A stretch of DNA of 64,000 nucleotides, taken from positions 55,635-119,634 of the forward strand of contig JAKOVF010000440.1 in NCBI GenBank assembly GCA_029782225.1, read 5' to 3'. Position 1 is the stretch's first letter, and each line of letters opens with the position of its first letter. Below, piece by piece: positions 24,612-32,338 of the stretch. The position numbers and the translations under genes are program-made. The stretch is from Chloroflexota bacterium (GTDB lineage: Bacteria > Chloroflexota > Anaerolineae > Anaerolineales > Villigracilaceae). The notes beneath the pieces were generated by a model, which worked only from the letters and a program-made list of their open reading frames with translations, was not told the DNA's origin and did no database searches.

Positions 24612-26372
24612 ATGCGTAAGTACGACAGCCCCTACATGGCAGATTGGTTTGCCATTTCGCTCAGATGGATCATGCTGCTTGGCCTGGTTGTGTCCCTGGG
24701 ATTGGGGGGCAAACTGGGGCTCGGCGTGTCGTGGCCGCTTGTGCTGCTGATCTTCCTGAATCTGGTCATGACGGCGCTGGCGAGCATGAACATCCGAGTC
24801 CGCTATCACCGTGTCCTTGCCATGGCGGCGGACCTGCTGCTCACGGGAATATTCTTCTGGGTACAGGGCAATGTGCGCGGCCCGGCATTTTGGACGGGGC
24901 TTCTCCCCATTTTGACGGGTTCCATCTATTTCGAACAGCTTGGCGGCCTGGTCGGCGCCTCGATTTTTGCAGCTTTCATTCTCTTCACGGGCTATCGGAA
25001 CCAGACGGATCTATCGCTTGCATTAGTGATTGCTGCGGCGATGCTGGGGTTTGGCGCAGTGTTCGGATTCCTTGGCCGACGGCTGATGGTTCACATGCGG
25101 AAGACAAGGGAGGTCTGGCTGGATGCGGAGGAGAGAAAACGCCGCATTCAGACCGAGCGCCTGCGCGCCATCTATGAGCTGACCTCCACCCTGGCGGCGA
25201 CGCTCAGTTACAAGCGTGTGCTCGAATCCGCTCTGGATATGGGAACAACCGCACTCAACCCGGACCCTGACGAGGCCGTAAATGATCCGCTGGTGGGCGC
25301 GGTCCTGCTGTTCAAGGGAGGCAAGCTGCGAGTTGGTTCGGCCCGTCGTTTCACTACCGCCGATATGCGCGTGCACTTCGACGCAACCGAGGGCATCCTC
25401 AAACGTCTTTTTGACGAAGGCGATCCCATCGTGACAAAAGATATCGGTTACGATCCGGAGCTGGGGCGGATCGTCGCTTTCCGGAACTGCACCACGGCCT
25501 ATTGTTTCCCGCTGCGGAGCGGCTTTAATGTTTATGGCGCGTTGATCTTTGCCCATGCGGATCCTGATTATTTCACATCGGATCGGCGCGATCTGCTCGA
25601 CATTATCGGTCGTCAATCTGTGATTTCGATCCAGAACGCGCGTCTCTATCAGGATCTGGTGGAGGAAAAAGAGCGCATGGTGGAAGTGCATGAAGAGGCG
25701 CGCAAGAAACTGGCGCGTGACCTGCACGATGGTCCCACCCAGTCGGTTGCGGCCATGGCCATGCGCATTAACCTGACGCGCCGCATGCTGAAAAAAGATA
25801 CGAGGATGGCGGATGACGAACTGGTCAAGCTGGAGGAACTGGCCCAGCGCACCACGAAAGAGATCCGTCATATGCTCTTTACGCTGCGGCCTCTGATCCT
25901 GGAATCGCAGGGCCTCACCGCGGCATTGCAGTCGATGTCCGACAAGATGATGGAGACGTACAACCAAAAAGTGACTGTCAGCGTGGAAGAGCGTGTGACC
26001 AACCAGCTTGAGATGGGTAAACAGGGCGTGATCTTCTATATCATCGAGGAAGCAGTCAACAACGCACGCAAGCACGCGAACGCAGGGACGATCTCTGTCC
26101 AGTTGAAACAGATGGATACAGGCCTGGCCCTGCTGGAGGTCTCGGACGATGGCGTTGGTTTTGACGTGAAAGCTGTAACAGAAGGTTATGACAAGCGCGA
26201 GAGCAGCAGCCTCGGCATGGTCAACTTGCGCGAGCGTACCGAACTGGTCAATGGTCTGCTGCAGATTGATTCCATCCCTGGGCAGGGCACGCGCGTCATG
26301 GTTTACATCCCGCTTACGGAGGAAGCCTCCGACCGCTTGCATCATGCGCGCCGCCAGAGCGAGAGAATCTAG
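24612..26372 (+). CDS. NarL-type sensor histidine kinase with GAF domain
   Basis: A 586-residue membrane sensor kinase. About five or six N-terminal helices (residues 15-165) are followed by a linker helix and a GAF domain (about 190-345). A HisKA_3 dimerisation helix follows with the phospho-acceptor His372 in DLHDGPTQS. The HATPase domain shows EEAVNNARKHA (about residue 480), DDGVGFD and SSLGMVNLRER. Its partner should be a NarL/LuxR-type response regulator, but none is in the window. The ATG follows AAGGA. A TACAAT box about 25 bases upstream may be a -10 element. The input signal is unknown. Confidence 0.9.
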   Translation: MRKYDSPYMADWFAISLRWIMLLGLVVSLGLGGKLGLGVSWPLVLLIFLNLVMTALASMNIRVRYHRVLAMAADLLLTGIFFWVQGNVRGPAFWTGLLPILTGSIYFEQLGGLVGASIFAAFILFTGYRNQTDLSLALVIAAAMLGFGAVFGFLGRRLMVHMRKTREVWLDAEERKRRIQTERLRAIYELTSTLAATLSYKRVLESALDMGTTALNPDPDEAVNDPLVGAVLLFKGGKLRVGSARRFTTADMRVHFDATEGILKRLFDEGDPIVTKDIGYDPELGRIVAFRNCTTAYCFPLRSGFNVYGALIFAHADPDYFTSDRRDLLDIIGRQSVISIQNARLYQDLVEEKERMVEVHEEARKKLARDLHDGPTQSVAAMAMRINLTRRMLKKDTRMADDELVKLEELAQRTTKEIRHMLFTLRPLILESQGLTAALQSMSDKMMETYNQKVTVSVEERVTNQLEMGKQGVIFYIIEEAVNNARKHANAGTISVQLKQMDTGLALLEVSDDGVGFDVKAVTEGYDKRESSSLGMVNLRERTELVNGLLQIDSIPGQGTRVMVYIPLTEEASDRLHHARRQSERI

Positions 26373-26374
26373 AG

Positions 26375-27145
26375 ATGCCCTTCATTGCAGACGTTCATTA
26401 CTTCGAACATACAAGTAAAACTCTCAGCCGCCCGCCCCTGATCCTTCTTCATGGAGCGGGTGGTTTTCATTTATCGTGGCCGCCGCATCTCCGCCGCATT
26501 CCAAGCTCGGCGGTTTATGCGCCTGACCTGCCCGGACACGGCCAGTCACCGGGGGATGGCAGGCTTATGATCGAGCAATACGCGGAGGATATGGAGCGAT
26601 TTCTCCACACGCTTGGTTTATCGAACGCCGTGATCGCCGGATATTCGATGGGAAGCGCAATCGCCCTGATGCTTGCATTGAAGCACCCCGCGCGAGTACG
26701 TGGGCTGGTCCTGTTGAGTGGCGGACCCAGATTGAGCGTTTCACCGGTAATCAAGGAAGGCCTGAGCAAGCCGGAAACTTTTCTCTCGACCGTCCAACTG
26801 ATCAACGATTATTCATTCGATTCCAGTGCTTCACCGCGTTTGAAGGAATTATCCACGCAGCGCATGGCAGGCACGCGCCAGATCGTGTTGTACAACGATT
26901 TTTTGGCCTCGGATGGGTTCGATGTGACAGATCGGCTTGGGGAAATAAAGGTCCCGACCTTGATCATCTGCGGCGAACATGACAGGATGACACCGCTTCG
27001 GAATTCAGAAATCTTGCATACGGGTATTCGGAACTCCCGCCTTGAGATCGTAGAAAACGCGGGTCACATGGCGATTCTTGAACGGCCCGATGTGATCACG
27101 AATTTGATTGCTGGCTTTTTGGATGAATTCCCGCCTCTCGTGTGA
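26375..27145 (+). CDS. Alpha/beta hydrolase
   Basis: A 256-residue serine hydrolase. LLHGAGGFHLSW forms the oxyanion region, and GYSMGSAIAL carries the nucleophile Ser (about 90). CGEHDRMTP gives the Asp and NAGHMAILERP gives the His. Members include esterases, lactonases and haloalkane or enol-lactone hydrolases, so the substrate is open. It begins two bases after the kinase stop, so the two are translated together, which is an unusual pairing. Confidence 0.88.
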   Translation: MPFIADVHYFEHTSKTLSRPPLILLHGAGGFHLSWPPHLRRIPSSAVYAPDLPGHGQSPGDGRLMIEQYAEDMERFLHTLGLSNAVIAGYSMGSAIALMLALKHPARVRGLVLLSGGPRLSVSPVIKEGLSKPETFLSTVQLINDYSFDSSASPRLKELSTQRMAGTRQIVLYNDFLASDGFDVTDRLGEIKVPTLIICGEHDRMTPLRNSEILHTGIRNSRLEIVENAGHMAILERPDVITNLIAGFLDEFPPLV

Positions 27146-27152
27146 TCAATAT

Positions 27153-27172
27153 CAGGAGTGCAAAATCTCCTG
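27153..27172. terminator. Small hairpin between convergent genes
   Basis: CAGGAG pairs with CTCCTG around TGCAAAAT, in the 38-base gap between the hydrolase stop and the rdgB stop. The stem is short and the T run after it is only three, so termination is possible but weakly supported. Confidence 0.35.
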
Positions 27173-27183
27173 TTTCGATACTC

Positions 27184-27783
27184 CTAAGCAAATAATTTCC
27201 TCAAAATTGGCAGGGCATTCATTACCGCCCGGGCGCGATGGCTCAGGCGGTTTTTTTGTTCCATATCCAGTTCGGCCATGGTTTTGCCAAGATCTTCCAT
27301 GAAAAATACGGGGTCATATCCAAAACCACCAGTTCCCCGTTCTTCGGGGATGATCTCGCCATAGCAATTCCCCTCAGCCAGTTCGACTTCGCCAGAGGGT
27401 TTTGCGATGGCAATCGTCGCGTGGAAATGCGCCGTCCACGGGCGCGGACTACCTTTCAGGTTCTGCAGCAACAAGGCACGGCGATCTGCGTCCTTTGCAC
27501 CGGGTTTGGGAGAGTAGCGCGCCGAGTGAAGTCCGGGTGCACCATCCAAAGCGTCCACTTCGAGGCCGGAGTCATCTGCAAGGGAGAGGAGTCCACTGGC
27601 TTTGGCAAATGCAACCGCCTTCCTGGTCGCGTTCTCGGCATAGGTCTCGCCGTCCTCTTCTACATCAAGCGCAAGACCAATATCCGCGGGCGTCACAAAA
27701 TCGATCCCTGTATCTTTCAACAGGTCCTGAATTTCCTTCACTTTACCTTTGTTGTTGGTCGCGATCAATAATTTATCAGACAT
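27184..27783 (-). CDS. rdgB: dITP/XTP pyrophosphatase (RdgB/HAM1)
   Basis: A 199-residue house-cleaning nucleotidase that hydrolyses dITP, ITP and XTP to monophosphate and pyrophosphate. The N terminus LLIATNNKGKVKEI binds phosphate. ADDSGLEVDALDGAPG is the central signature. GFGYDPVFF and LSHRARA form the purine-binding end. All family motifs are present and the length is normal. The ATG at 27783 is chosen because it gives the standard N terminus. It overlaps the queG stop by eight bases (ATGTCTGA), so the two are translationally coupled. Confidence 0.95.
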   Translation of the reverse strand: MSDKLLIATNNKGKVKEIQDLLKDTGIDFVTPADIGLALDVEEDGETYAENATRKAVAFAKASGLLSLADDSGLEVDALDGAPGLHSARYSPKPGAKDADRRALLLQNLKGSPRPWTAHFHATIAIAKPSGEVELAEGNCYGEIIPEERGTGGFGYDPVFFMEDLGKTMAELDMEQKNRLSHRARAVMNALPILRKLFA

Positions 27784-28831
27784 CTTGAGCTGCCCGGTTC
27801 TTAATTTGGTCTCTGGCCCACTGCGCATGTCTGCTTACAAGTGGTTCATCATCCTGCATAGCTCTTTCCAGAATGGGGATATCCTTCTCGTCTCCTGTGT
27901 TTCCAACTGCGATCGCCAGATTTCTCAGATAGCCGCGTCGTTTGGGACGTTTGAGCGGAGTCCGCTTGAAGCGTTGATTGAACTCCACGGATGTCAGGAG
28001 CAGGTCATCGGTCAGGACCGGAAGCGGAATGAGCGGCTCGAAGGCAGAGTCCCCTTTCAGGGCGAAGCGATTCCACGGGCAGACCTGCTGGCAGATGTCG
28101 CATCCAAAGACCCAGCCATTCATTTTGGAACGAAGCTCTTCCGGAATATCATCTTTCAACTCGATCGTGAGATAAGAGATGCAGCGGCGGGCATCGATGG
28201 TGCGATCAGGCAAAATGCAATCAGTAGGGCAGGCCTCGATGCAGCGAGTGCAGGTGCCGCAGTGATCGGTTCGAAAAGGCTCGTCAGGCTCAAGCTCTAT
28301 ACCAAGCAAAATTTCGGCGAGGAAAAAGGTGGAACCTGCTTTGGGGTTGATCAGGCAGGTGTTCTTGCCAACCCAGCCGAGGCCGGCGCGTTGTGCGAGC
28401 TCACGCTCGAGGATGGGACCGGTATCCGTGTAATAACGATTGGGAATCGGATGGCCAAGCTGCTCTTCGATGAAGCCTACGATGGCTTGCAATTTTTGAG
28501 GGAGGATGTCGTGATAGTCGCTGCGGAGGGCGTAGGATGCAATTTGCCCCACATCGCCGCCCGGGACGGCGGGTTTAGCAACAGGAGCATAAGGAATCCC
28601 CAGCACAAGAATCGATTTGCACTCAGGTAGAATTTGCTTTGGGTCCGCGCGGCGTATGCGGCTGCGTTCTTCAGCGAGGTATCCCATCGTGCCATGCATG
28701 TCCGCGTTGAGCCATGATTCGAAGATGTCATAGTGCTCAGGGGGTTCAGAAGAAGTAACGCCAGCCAGGGTAAATCCCAGCTGTCTTGCTTTTACCTTTA
28801 TTTGTTCCTTCAGATGTTCTGGGGGTGTCAT
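27776..28831 (-). CDS. queG: Epoxyqueuosine reductase QueG
   Basis: A 351-residue iron-sulfur, cobalamin-dependent enzyme that makes the last step of queuosine synthesis in tRNA, reducing epoxyqueuosine to queuosine. The two [4Fe-4S] motifs are CGTCTRCIEACP (Cys191, 194, 197, 201) and CDICQQVCPWN (about 240-250). The LGWVGKNTCLI block and the N-terminal LGFTLAGVT match QueG. The C terminus has HEAT-like residues (RRGYLRNLAIAVGN). The other queuosine genes are not in the window. It begins the queG-rdgB operon. Confidence 0.95.
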   Translation of the reverse strand: MTPPEHLKEQIKVKARQLGFTLAGVTSSEPPEHYDIFESWLNADMHGTMGYLAEERSRIRRADPKQILPECKSILVLGIPYAPVAKPAVPGGDVGQIASYALRSDYHDILPQKLQAIVGFIEEQLGHPIPNRYYTDTGPILERELAQRAGLGWVGKNTCLINPKAGSTFFLAEILLGIELEPDEPFRTDHCGTCTRCIEACPTDCILPDRTIDARRCISYLTIELKDDIPEELRSKMNGWVFGCDICQQVCPWNRFALKGDSAFEPLIPLPVLTDDLLLTSVEFNQRFKRTPLKRPKRRGYLRNLAIAVGNTGDEKDIPILERAMQDDEPLVSRHAQWARDQIKNRAAQDV

Positions 28832-29117
28832 AAAACTTTGAGGCGAAAAGACGAAGCACTATGTATAGTTCGCGTTTGCGGCTTATTGTAACCTTTCTCA
28901 GTCTGCCGTTTTGTCTCAAGTATCTCTCGCTGATTCTCCCGGGTTTGCGGTCTATCGTTTAATGATGCGATTCCTGTCCGTAAGTCTGCAAGGGGTTCTC
29001 TAATCTGCTCCTCCCAGTGTTCTACTGATGGGCCTGGATACCAACCTGACAGCGCTGCTTGCCAATAGACTGAAGTGACCAGTTTCCAACCCTTGATGGT
29101 AAAATGTACCCAAGGTA
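28832..29117. other. Intergenic region between queG and the LacI-type gene
   Basis: About 290 bases divide two divergent genes. No open frame with a ribosome binding site is seen. A TAAAAT box at 29100-29105, with TGACCA 18 bases upstream of it, is a possible promoter for the regulator gene. Nothing else was recognised. Confidence 0.4.
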
Positions 29118-29133
29118 ACCAAAACGTTTTGGT
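29118..29133. promoter_or_regulatory. LacI-family operator, copy 1
   Basis: ACCAAAACGTTTTGGT is a perfect 16-base palindrome with the central CG typical of LacI-family operators. It ends five bases before the regulator's start codon, so it covers the likely ribosome binding site (GGTGA). This points to autorepression. Confidence 0.85.
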
Positions 29134-29138
29134 GAATT

Positions 29139-30143
29139 ATGCGTCCAACCATTCGAGATGTTGCAAAAAAGCTGAATCTATCCATTACTACTGTTTCGCG
29201 CGCATTGGATGGGTACGATGATGTTGCCGAGCCAACCCGGCAACTGGTGATCAATACAGCGCGAGAATTGGGATATACCCCGAATCGCGCTGCCCGACAG
29301 TTGCGTCGCCAGAAGGCGGAAACCATCGGCTTCATCCTGCCGGCCGGTGCGCAACACTTTTCCGAACCGTTCTTTACCGAATTCATTGCCGGGTTGGGCA
29401 ACGAACTGGCCACCCGAAATTATGACCTGCTGGTGTCTGCTGTTGCCAGTGAAGATGACGAACACGAAATGTACAAACGCTGGGCAAATGGCGGTAAGGT
29501 GGATGGCTTCATTCTCAATCGCCTGCGACTTCATGACTGGCGCGTAGAGTTTCTAACCAAACAGCACCTGCCCTTCGCAACCCTGGATTATTCAGGGGAG
29601 GGACGTTATCCATGTATTCGTGTGGATGGGGAAGAGGGTTTTGTGGAGCTGGTGCGGCATGTCTATGAAAAAGGCTTCCATCGATTTGCTTTCATTGGTG
29701 GACCGGGAAACCTGGTCAACCAGGCAGAACGATTAGGTTGGTTCTGCCAGGCCATCCACTTTCATGGGCTTGCGCTCAATAACAATTTCGTAACCACGGC
29801 TGACCTGACCAGTACTGGAGGCTATCAGTCGGCGATTGAGTTGCTGAGTTTGCCAGATCCGCCGGATGCCATCCTGTGCATCAATGACGAGACAGCTTTC
29901 GGTGTGCTTCATGCCGCTCATCGGCAAGGTTTGGAGGTTGGGCGGCAGCTTGCTGTAGCCGGCTTCGATGGCGTTCAGGATGCAAAACATTCGGAACCGC
30001 CGCTCACCACGCTCGATATCCCGGTTTTCGACATTGCCCGGCAGTTGGTGGACATGCTTGTGAGGACCATTGCTGGGGAGGTGGTTGAGTCGCCCGTTTT
30101 TATCAAGCCCGCGCTGCTGGTTCGTCCATCGACAGGCAGCTAA
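29139..30143 (+). CDS. LacI-family transcriptional regulator
   Basis: A 334-residue repressor-type protein. The N-terminal helix-turn-helix TIRDVAKKLNLSITTVSRAL (residues 4-23) is followed by the hinge helix NRAARQLRRQ. The periplasmic-binding-protein-like effector domain runs from about 60 to the end, with IGFILP, FAFIGGP and AVAGFDGVQD at the usual positions. The effector is probably a sugar, but it cannot be told from sequence. Perfect operator palindromes lie directly upstream (29118) and 34 bases downstream of the stop (30177), so it likely controls itself and the next gene. Confidence 0.93.
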   Translation: MRPTIRDVAKKLNLSITTVSRALDGYDDVAEPTRQLVINTARELGYTPNRAARQLRRQKAETIGFILPAGAQHFSEPFFTEFIAGLGNELATRNYDLLVSAVASEDDEHEMYKRWANGGKVDGFILNRLRLHDWRVEFLTKQHLPFATLDYSGEGRYPCIRVDGEEGFVELVRHVYEKGFHRFAFIGGPGNLVNQAERLGWFCQAIHFHGLALNNNFVTTADLTSTGGYQSAIELLSLPDPPDAILCINDETAFGVLHAAHRQGLEVGRQLAVAGFDGVQDAKHSEPPLTTLDIPVFDIARQLVDMLVRTIAGEVVESPVFIKPALLVRPSTGS

Positions 30144-30176
30144 TTGCTTCCGCTCCGCCTCTTTTTTTGTCGGTTT

Positions 30177-30192
30177 TCCAAAACGTTTTGGA
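30177..30192. promoter_or_regulatory. LacI-family operator, copy 2
   Basis: TCCAAAACGTTTTGGA is a perfect 16-base palindrome sharing its inner 14 bases with the operator at 29118. It lies 24 bases upstream of the ATG of the truncated SDR. Repression of the following genes (SDR remnant, nhaA and perhaps more) is inferred. Confidence 0.82.
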
Positions 30193-30216
30193 GAACAATA
30201 TGATTTGGATAAAAAC

Positions 30217-30504
30217 ATGCGATACGATTTGAAAGATAAGGTCATGATCATAACGGGAGCCAATTCAGGCATAGGAAAGGCCGCTTCCGTTCAACTGGCA
30301 CGGTGCGGCGCTGCGGTCGTCGTGACATGCCGAGACGATCATTCTGGAACGACTGCTTGTGGTGACGGTAGCAGCCATCGCCGTGCGGCACTTGAAAGAC
30401 CATCCACAGTTGCACTTGTTTTGGTGGGACTGCCGCTGACCCTGCAACAAGCGATCAAGGCTGATATCACATCCGAGGCAAAGCAACTTGCATCCAAGGT
30501 GTAA
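30217..30504 (+). pseudogene. Truncated SDR remnant fused to an unrelated tail
   Basis: The frame starts as a short-chain dehydrogenase: DLKDKVMIITGANSGIGKAA, with the glycine-rich cofactor motif, continues to VVVTCRDD at about residue 42. After that the SDR similarity stops. The next 53 residues (HSGTTACGDG to ASKV) fit no SDR and are not recognised. The whole catalytic part with the YxxxK motif is missing, so it cannot be an active SDR. Another frame over 30334-30438 encodes a hydrophobic stretch (LLVVTVAAIAV) that could be a piece of a second gene. The stop is directly followed by the nhaA ATG. A deletion that fused two genes is likely. Confidence 0.65.
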
Positions 30505-31689
30505 ATGAAATCAACCAGACCTATACAACACACATTGACCAAACTCTTCGTCGAATTCCTTCAAAGCGAACAAGCTTCCGGAATTATGCTCATCGCGAGT
30601 ACGGCAGCTGCATTGATGCTTGCCAATTCACCCTGGGGCGACAGTTTCCTGCGCCTGTGGCATTTCAAGATTGGCCTTGATGTGGGCGCACTCCACTTCA
30701 GGTATGACCTGGCGCACTGGATCAACGATGGCTTGATGGCAATTTTCTTCCTCTTGATTGGCCTTGAAATTGAGAGGGAACTTTACATAGGTGAATTGTC
30801 TGACATAAAGAATGCTTCGTTACCCATCTTTGCAGCCATTGGCGGCATGATTATCCCCGCTTCCATTTATCTGGCTGCCACGTTGGGAACTGCAACCGTG
30901 AATGGCTTTGGAATTCCCATGGCTACGGATATTGCATTTGCACTGGGAATTCTGTCGCTGGCCGGTAGCAGGATTCCCGTTACGCTGAAAATCTTTCTGA
31001 CGGCATTTGCTATCATTGACGACCTGGGCGCGATCTTGGTCATAGCGCTGTTCTATTCAAACGAGTTTTCCATTTTGTACCTGGCAGCGGCACTGGGAAT
31101 ATTCCTGCTCCTCCTCGCATTGAATAGACTGGGCTTGCGGTCCCTGGTTGTCTACCTGGCCCTGGGTGTGGTCATGTGGTATTTGATTCTTCAATCCGGC
31201 ATCCATGCCGCGGTGGCCGGTGTTCTGCTCGCTTTTGCGATCCCCTTTCGTGATGGCCAGGAGTCATCTCCATCCTTCAAACTGCAGCATGCGCTGCACA
31301 AGCCTGTGGCTTTCTTGATCATGCCGCTGTTTGCGCTGGCCAACACCGGCGTAGTGTTGATGGGAGCATCTATCGACAAGCTGATTTCACCGAGCACCCT
31401 TGGAATCTTTTTCGGATTGGTCATCGGGAAACCACTGGGGATCGTTCTCTTCTCTTTCATTGCAATCAAGCTTCGAGTTTCACAATGGCCGGATGGAATG
31501 TTTATGAAGCACCTCATCGGCGCAGGTTTTCTGGGCGGCATTGGTTTTACGATGGCGATCTTTATTACAATTCTGGCGTTTGGGGATACAGAAATCGCGC
31601 AATACTCAAAACTTGCGATCCTGCTCGGTTCACTTTTGGCCGGGATTGTCGGATATTTGATTTTGAGAGCCCGGCAGGCAGACGAGTGA
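30505..31689 (+). CDS. nhaA: Na+/H+ antiporter NhaA
   Basis: A 394-residue membrane antiporter that exports Na+ (or Li+) in exchange for protons. The adjacent Asp pair in AFAIIDDLGAI (Asp172, Asp173) is the ion-binding site of NhaA. MATDIAFALGILSL and GLEIERELYIGELS are other family signatures. GIGFTMAIFITILAF stands near the C terminus, and the length matches E. coli NhaA. The ATG follows AAGGTG and touches the stop of the SDR remnant. The CBS protein and another ion permease follow. Confidence 0.95.
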   Translation: MKSTRPIQHTLTKLFVEFLQSEQASGIMLIASTAAALMLANSPWGDSFLRLWHFKIGLDVGALHFRYDLAHWINDGLMAIFFLLIGLEIERELYIGELSDIKNASLPIFAAIGGMIIPASIYLAATLGTATVNGFGIPMATDIAFALGILSLAGSRIPVTLKIFLTAFAIIDDLGAILVIALFYSNEFSILYLAAALGIFLLLLALNRLGLRSLVVYLALGVVMWYLILQSGIHAAVAGVLLAFAIPFRDGQESSPSFKLQHALHKPVAFLIMPLFALANTGVVLMGASIDKLISPSTLGIFFGLVIGKPLGIVLFSFIAIKLRVSQWPDGMFMKHLIGAGFLGGIGFTMAIFITILAFGDTEIAQYSKLAILLGSLLAGIVGYLILRARQADE

Positions 31690-31872
31690 AGCGATTTTCG
31701 GAACCCGGAGAAGGAAGTTGCCCAATCTGGAAATCAGATGGATGCATCGGTTCTGGCGTACCGATGGCGCGCTGCTGAGATCCTATTCGTGCGCAAATCA
31801 ACTGCGGGACTGAACTTGGCAGATCATTCGAGAGATTGTGCAATATCCGCTCTGGCAAGCTTGGAGGCCAAC

Positions 31873-32337
31873 ATGCAAGTTAAAGATTGTATGAAACGAA
31901 ACGTTTTTTACATTACAGCCGAAACCACCATCGCAGAAGCGGCGCGTCTGATTTCAGACAAACACATCGGCAGTCTGCCAGTTGTGGATCCCAGCGGAAA
32001 ACTAGTGGGCCTGCTTCCATTACGCGGCCTGCTTCAGACCGTTTTGCCCGATTTTCTTCAGCTGATCGAAGACTTCGACTTTGTGGCTGATTTTGGAGCA
32101 GCTGAGGAGCGCAAACCTGACCAGGCTCTGCTCGCCCGTCCGGTCAAAGAAATCATGCTCCCCCCGACAGCCGTGGAGGAAACAAGCGGGCTCATGCGTG
32201 CCTTCGCCCTGCTTCACCAGCACCAAATCCATGATTTACCTGTTGTCGATCGACAGGGCCGACTGGTGGGCATCGTCTCGCGCGTAGATGTAGGCACTGC
32301 ATTTCTATCAAGCTGGAACGTAATTCAAGGAGATTGA
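31873..32337 (+). CDS. Tandem CBS-domain protein
   Basis: A 154-residue soluble protein made of two CBS motifs. The first (about 1-65) contains VKDCMKRNVFYI and GSLPVVDPSGKLVGLL. The second (about 95-150) contains VKEIMLPPTAVEE and HDLPVVDRQGRLVGIVSRVD. Such pairs bind adenosine nucleotides and regulate a partner. The frame is open upstream to 31738, but the ATG at 31873 follows GGAGG and gives the standard N terminus. It stands one base from a permease gene and close to nhaA, so it may sense energy charge for ion transport. Confidence 0.85.
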   Translation: MQVKDCMKRNVFYITAETTIAEAARLISDKHIGSLPVVDPSGKLVGLLPLRGLLQTVLPDFLQLIEDFDFVADFGAAEERKPDQALLARPVKEIMLPPTAVEETSGLMRAFALLHQHQIHDLPVVDRQGRLVGIVSRVDVGTAFLSSWNVIQGD

Positions 32338-32338
32338 C

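Noticed and set aside
25023..26345. Long minus-strand open frame of 440 codons
   Set aside because: It is antisense to the well supported histidine kinase, has no recognisable domain, and reflects the high-GC codon pattern of the real gene.
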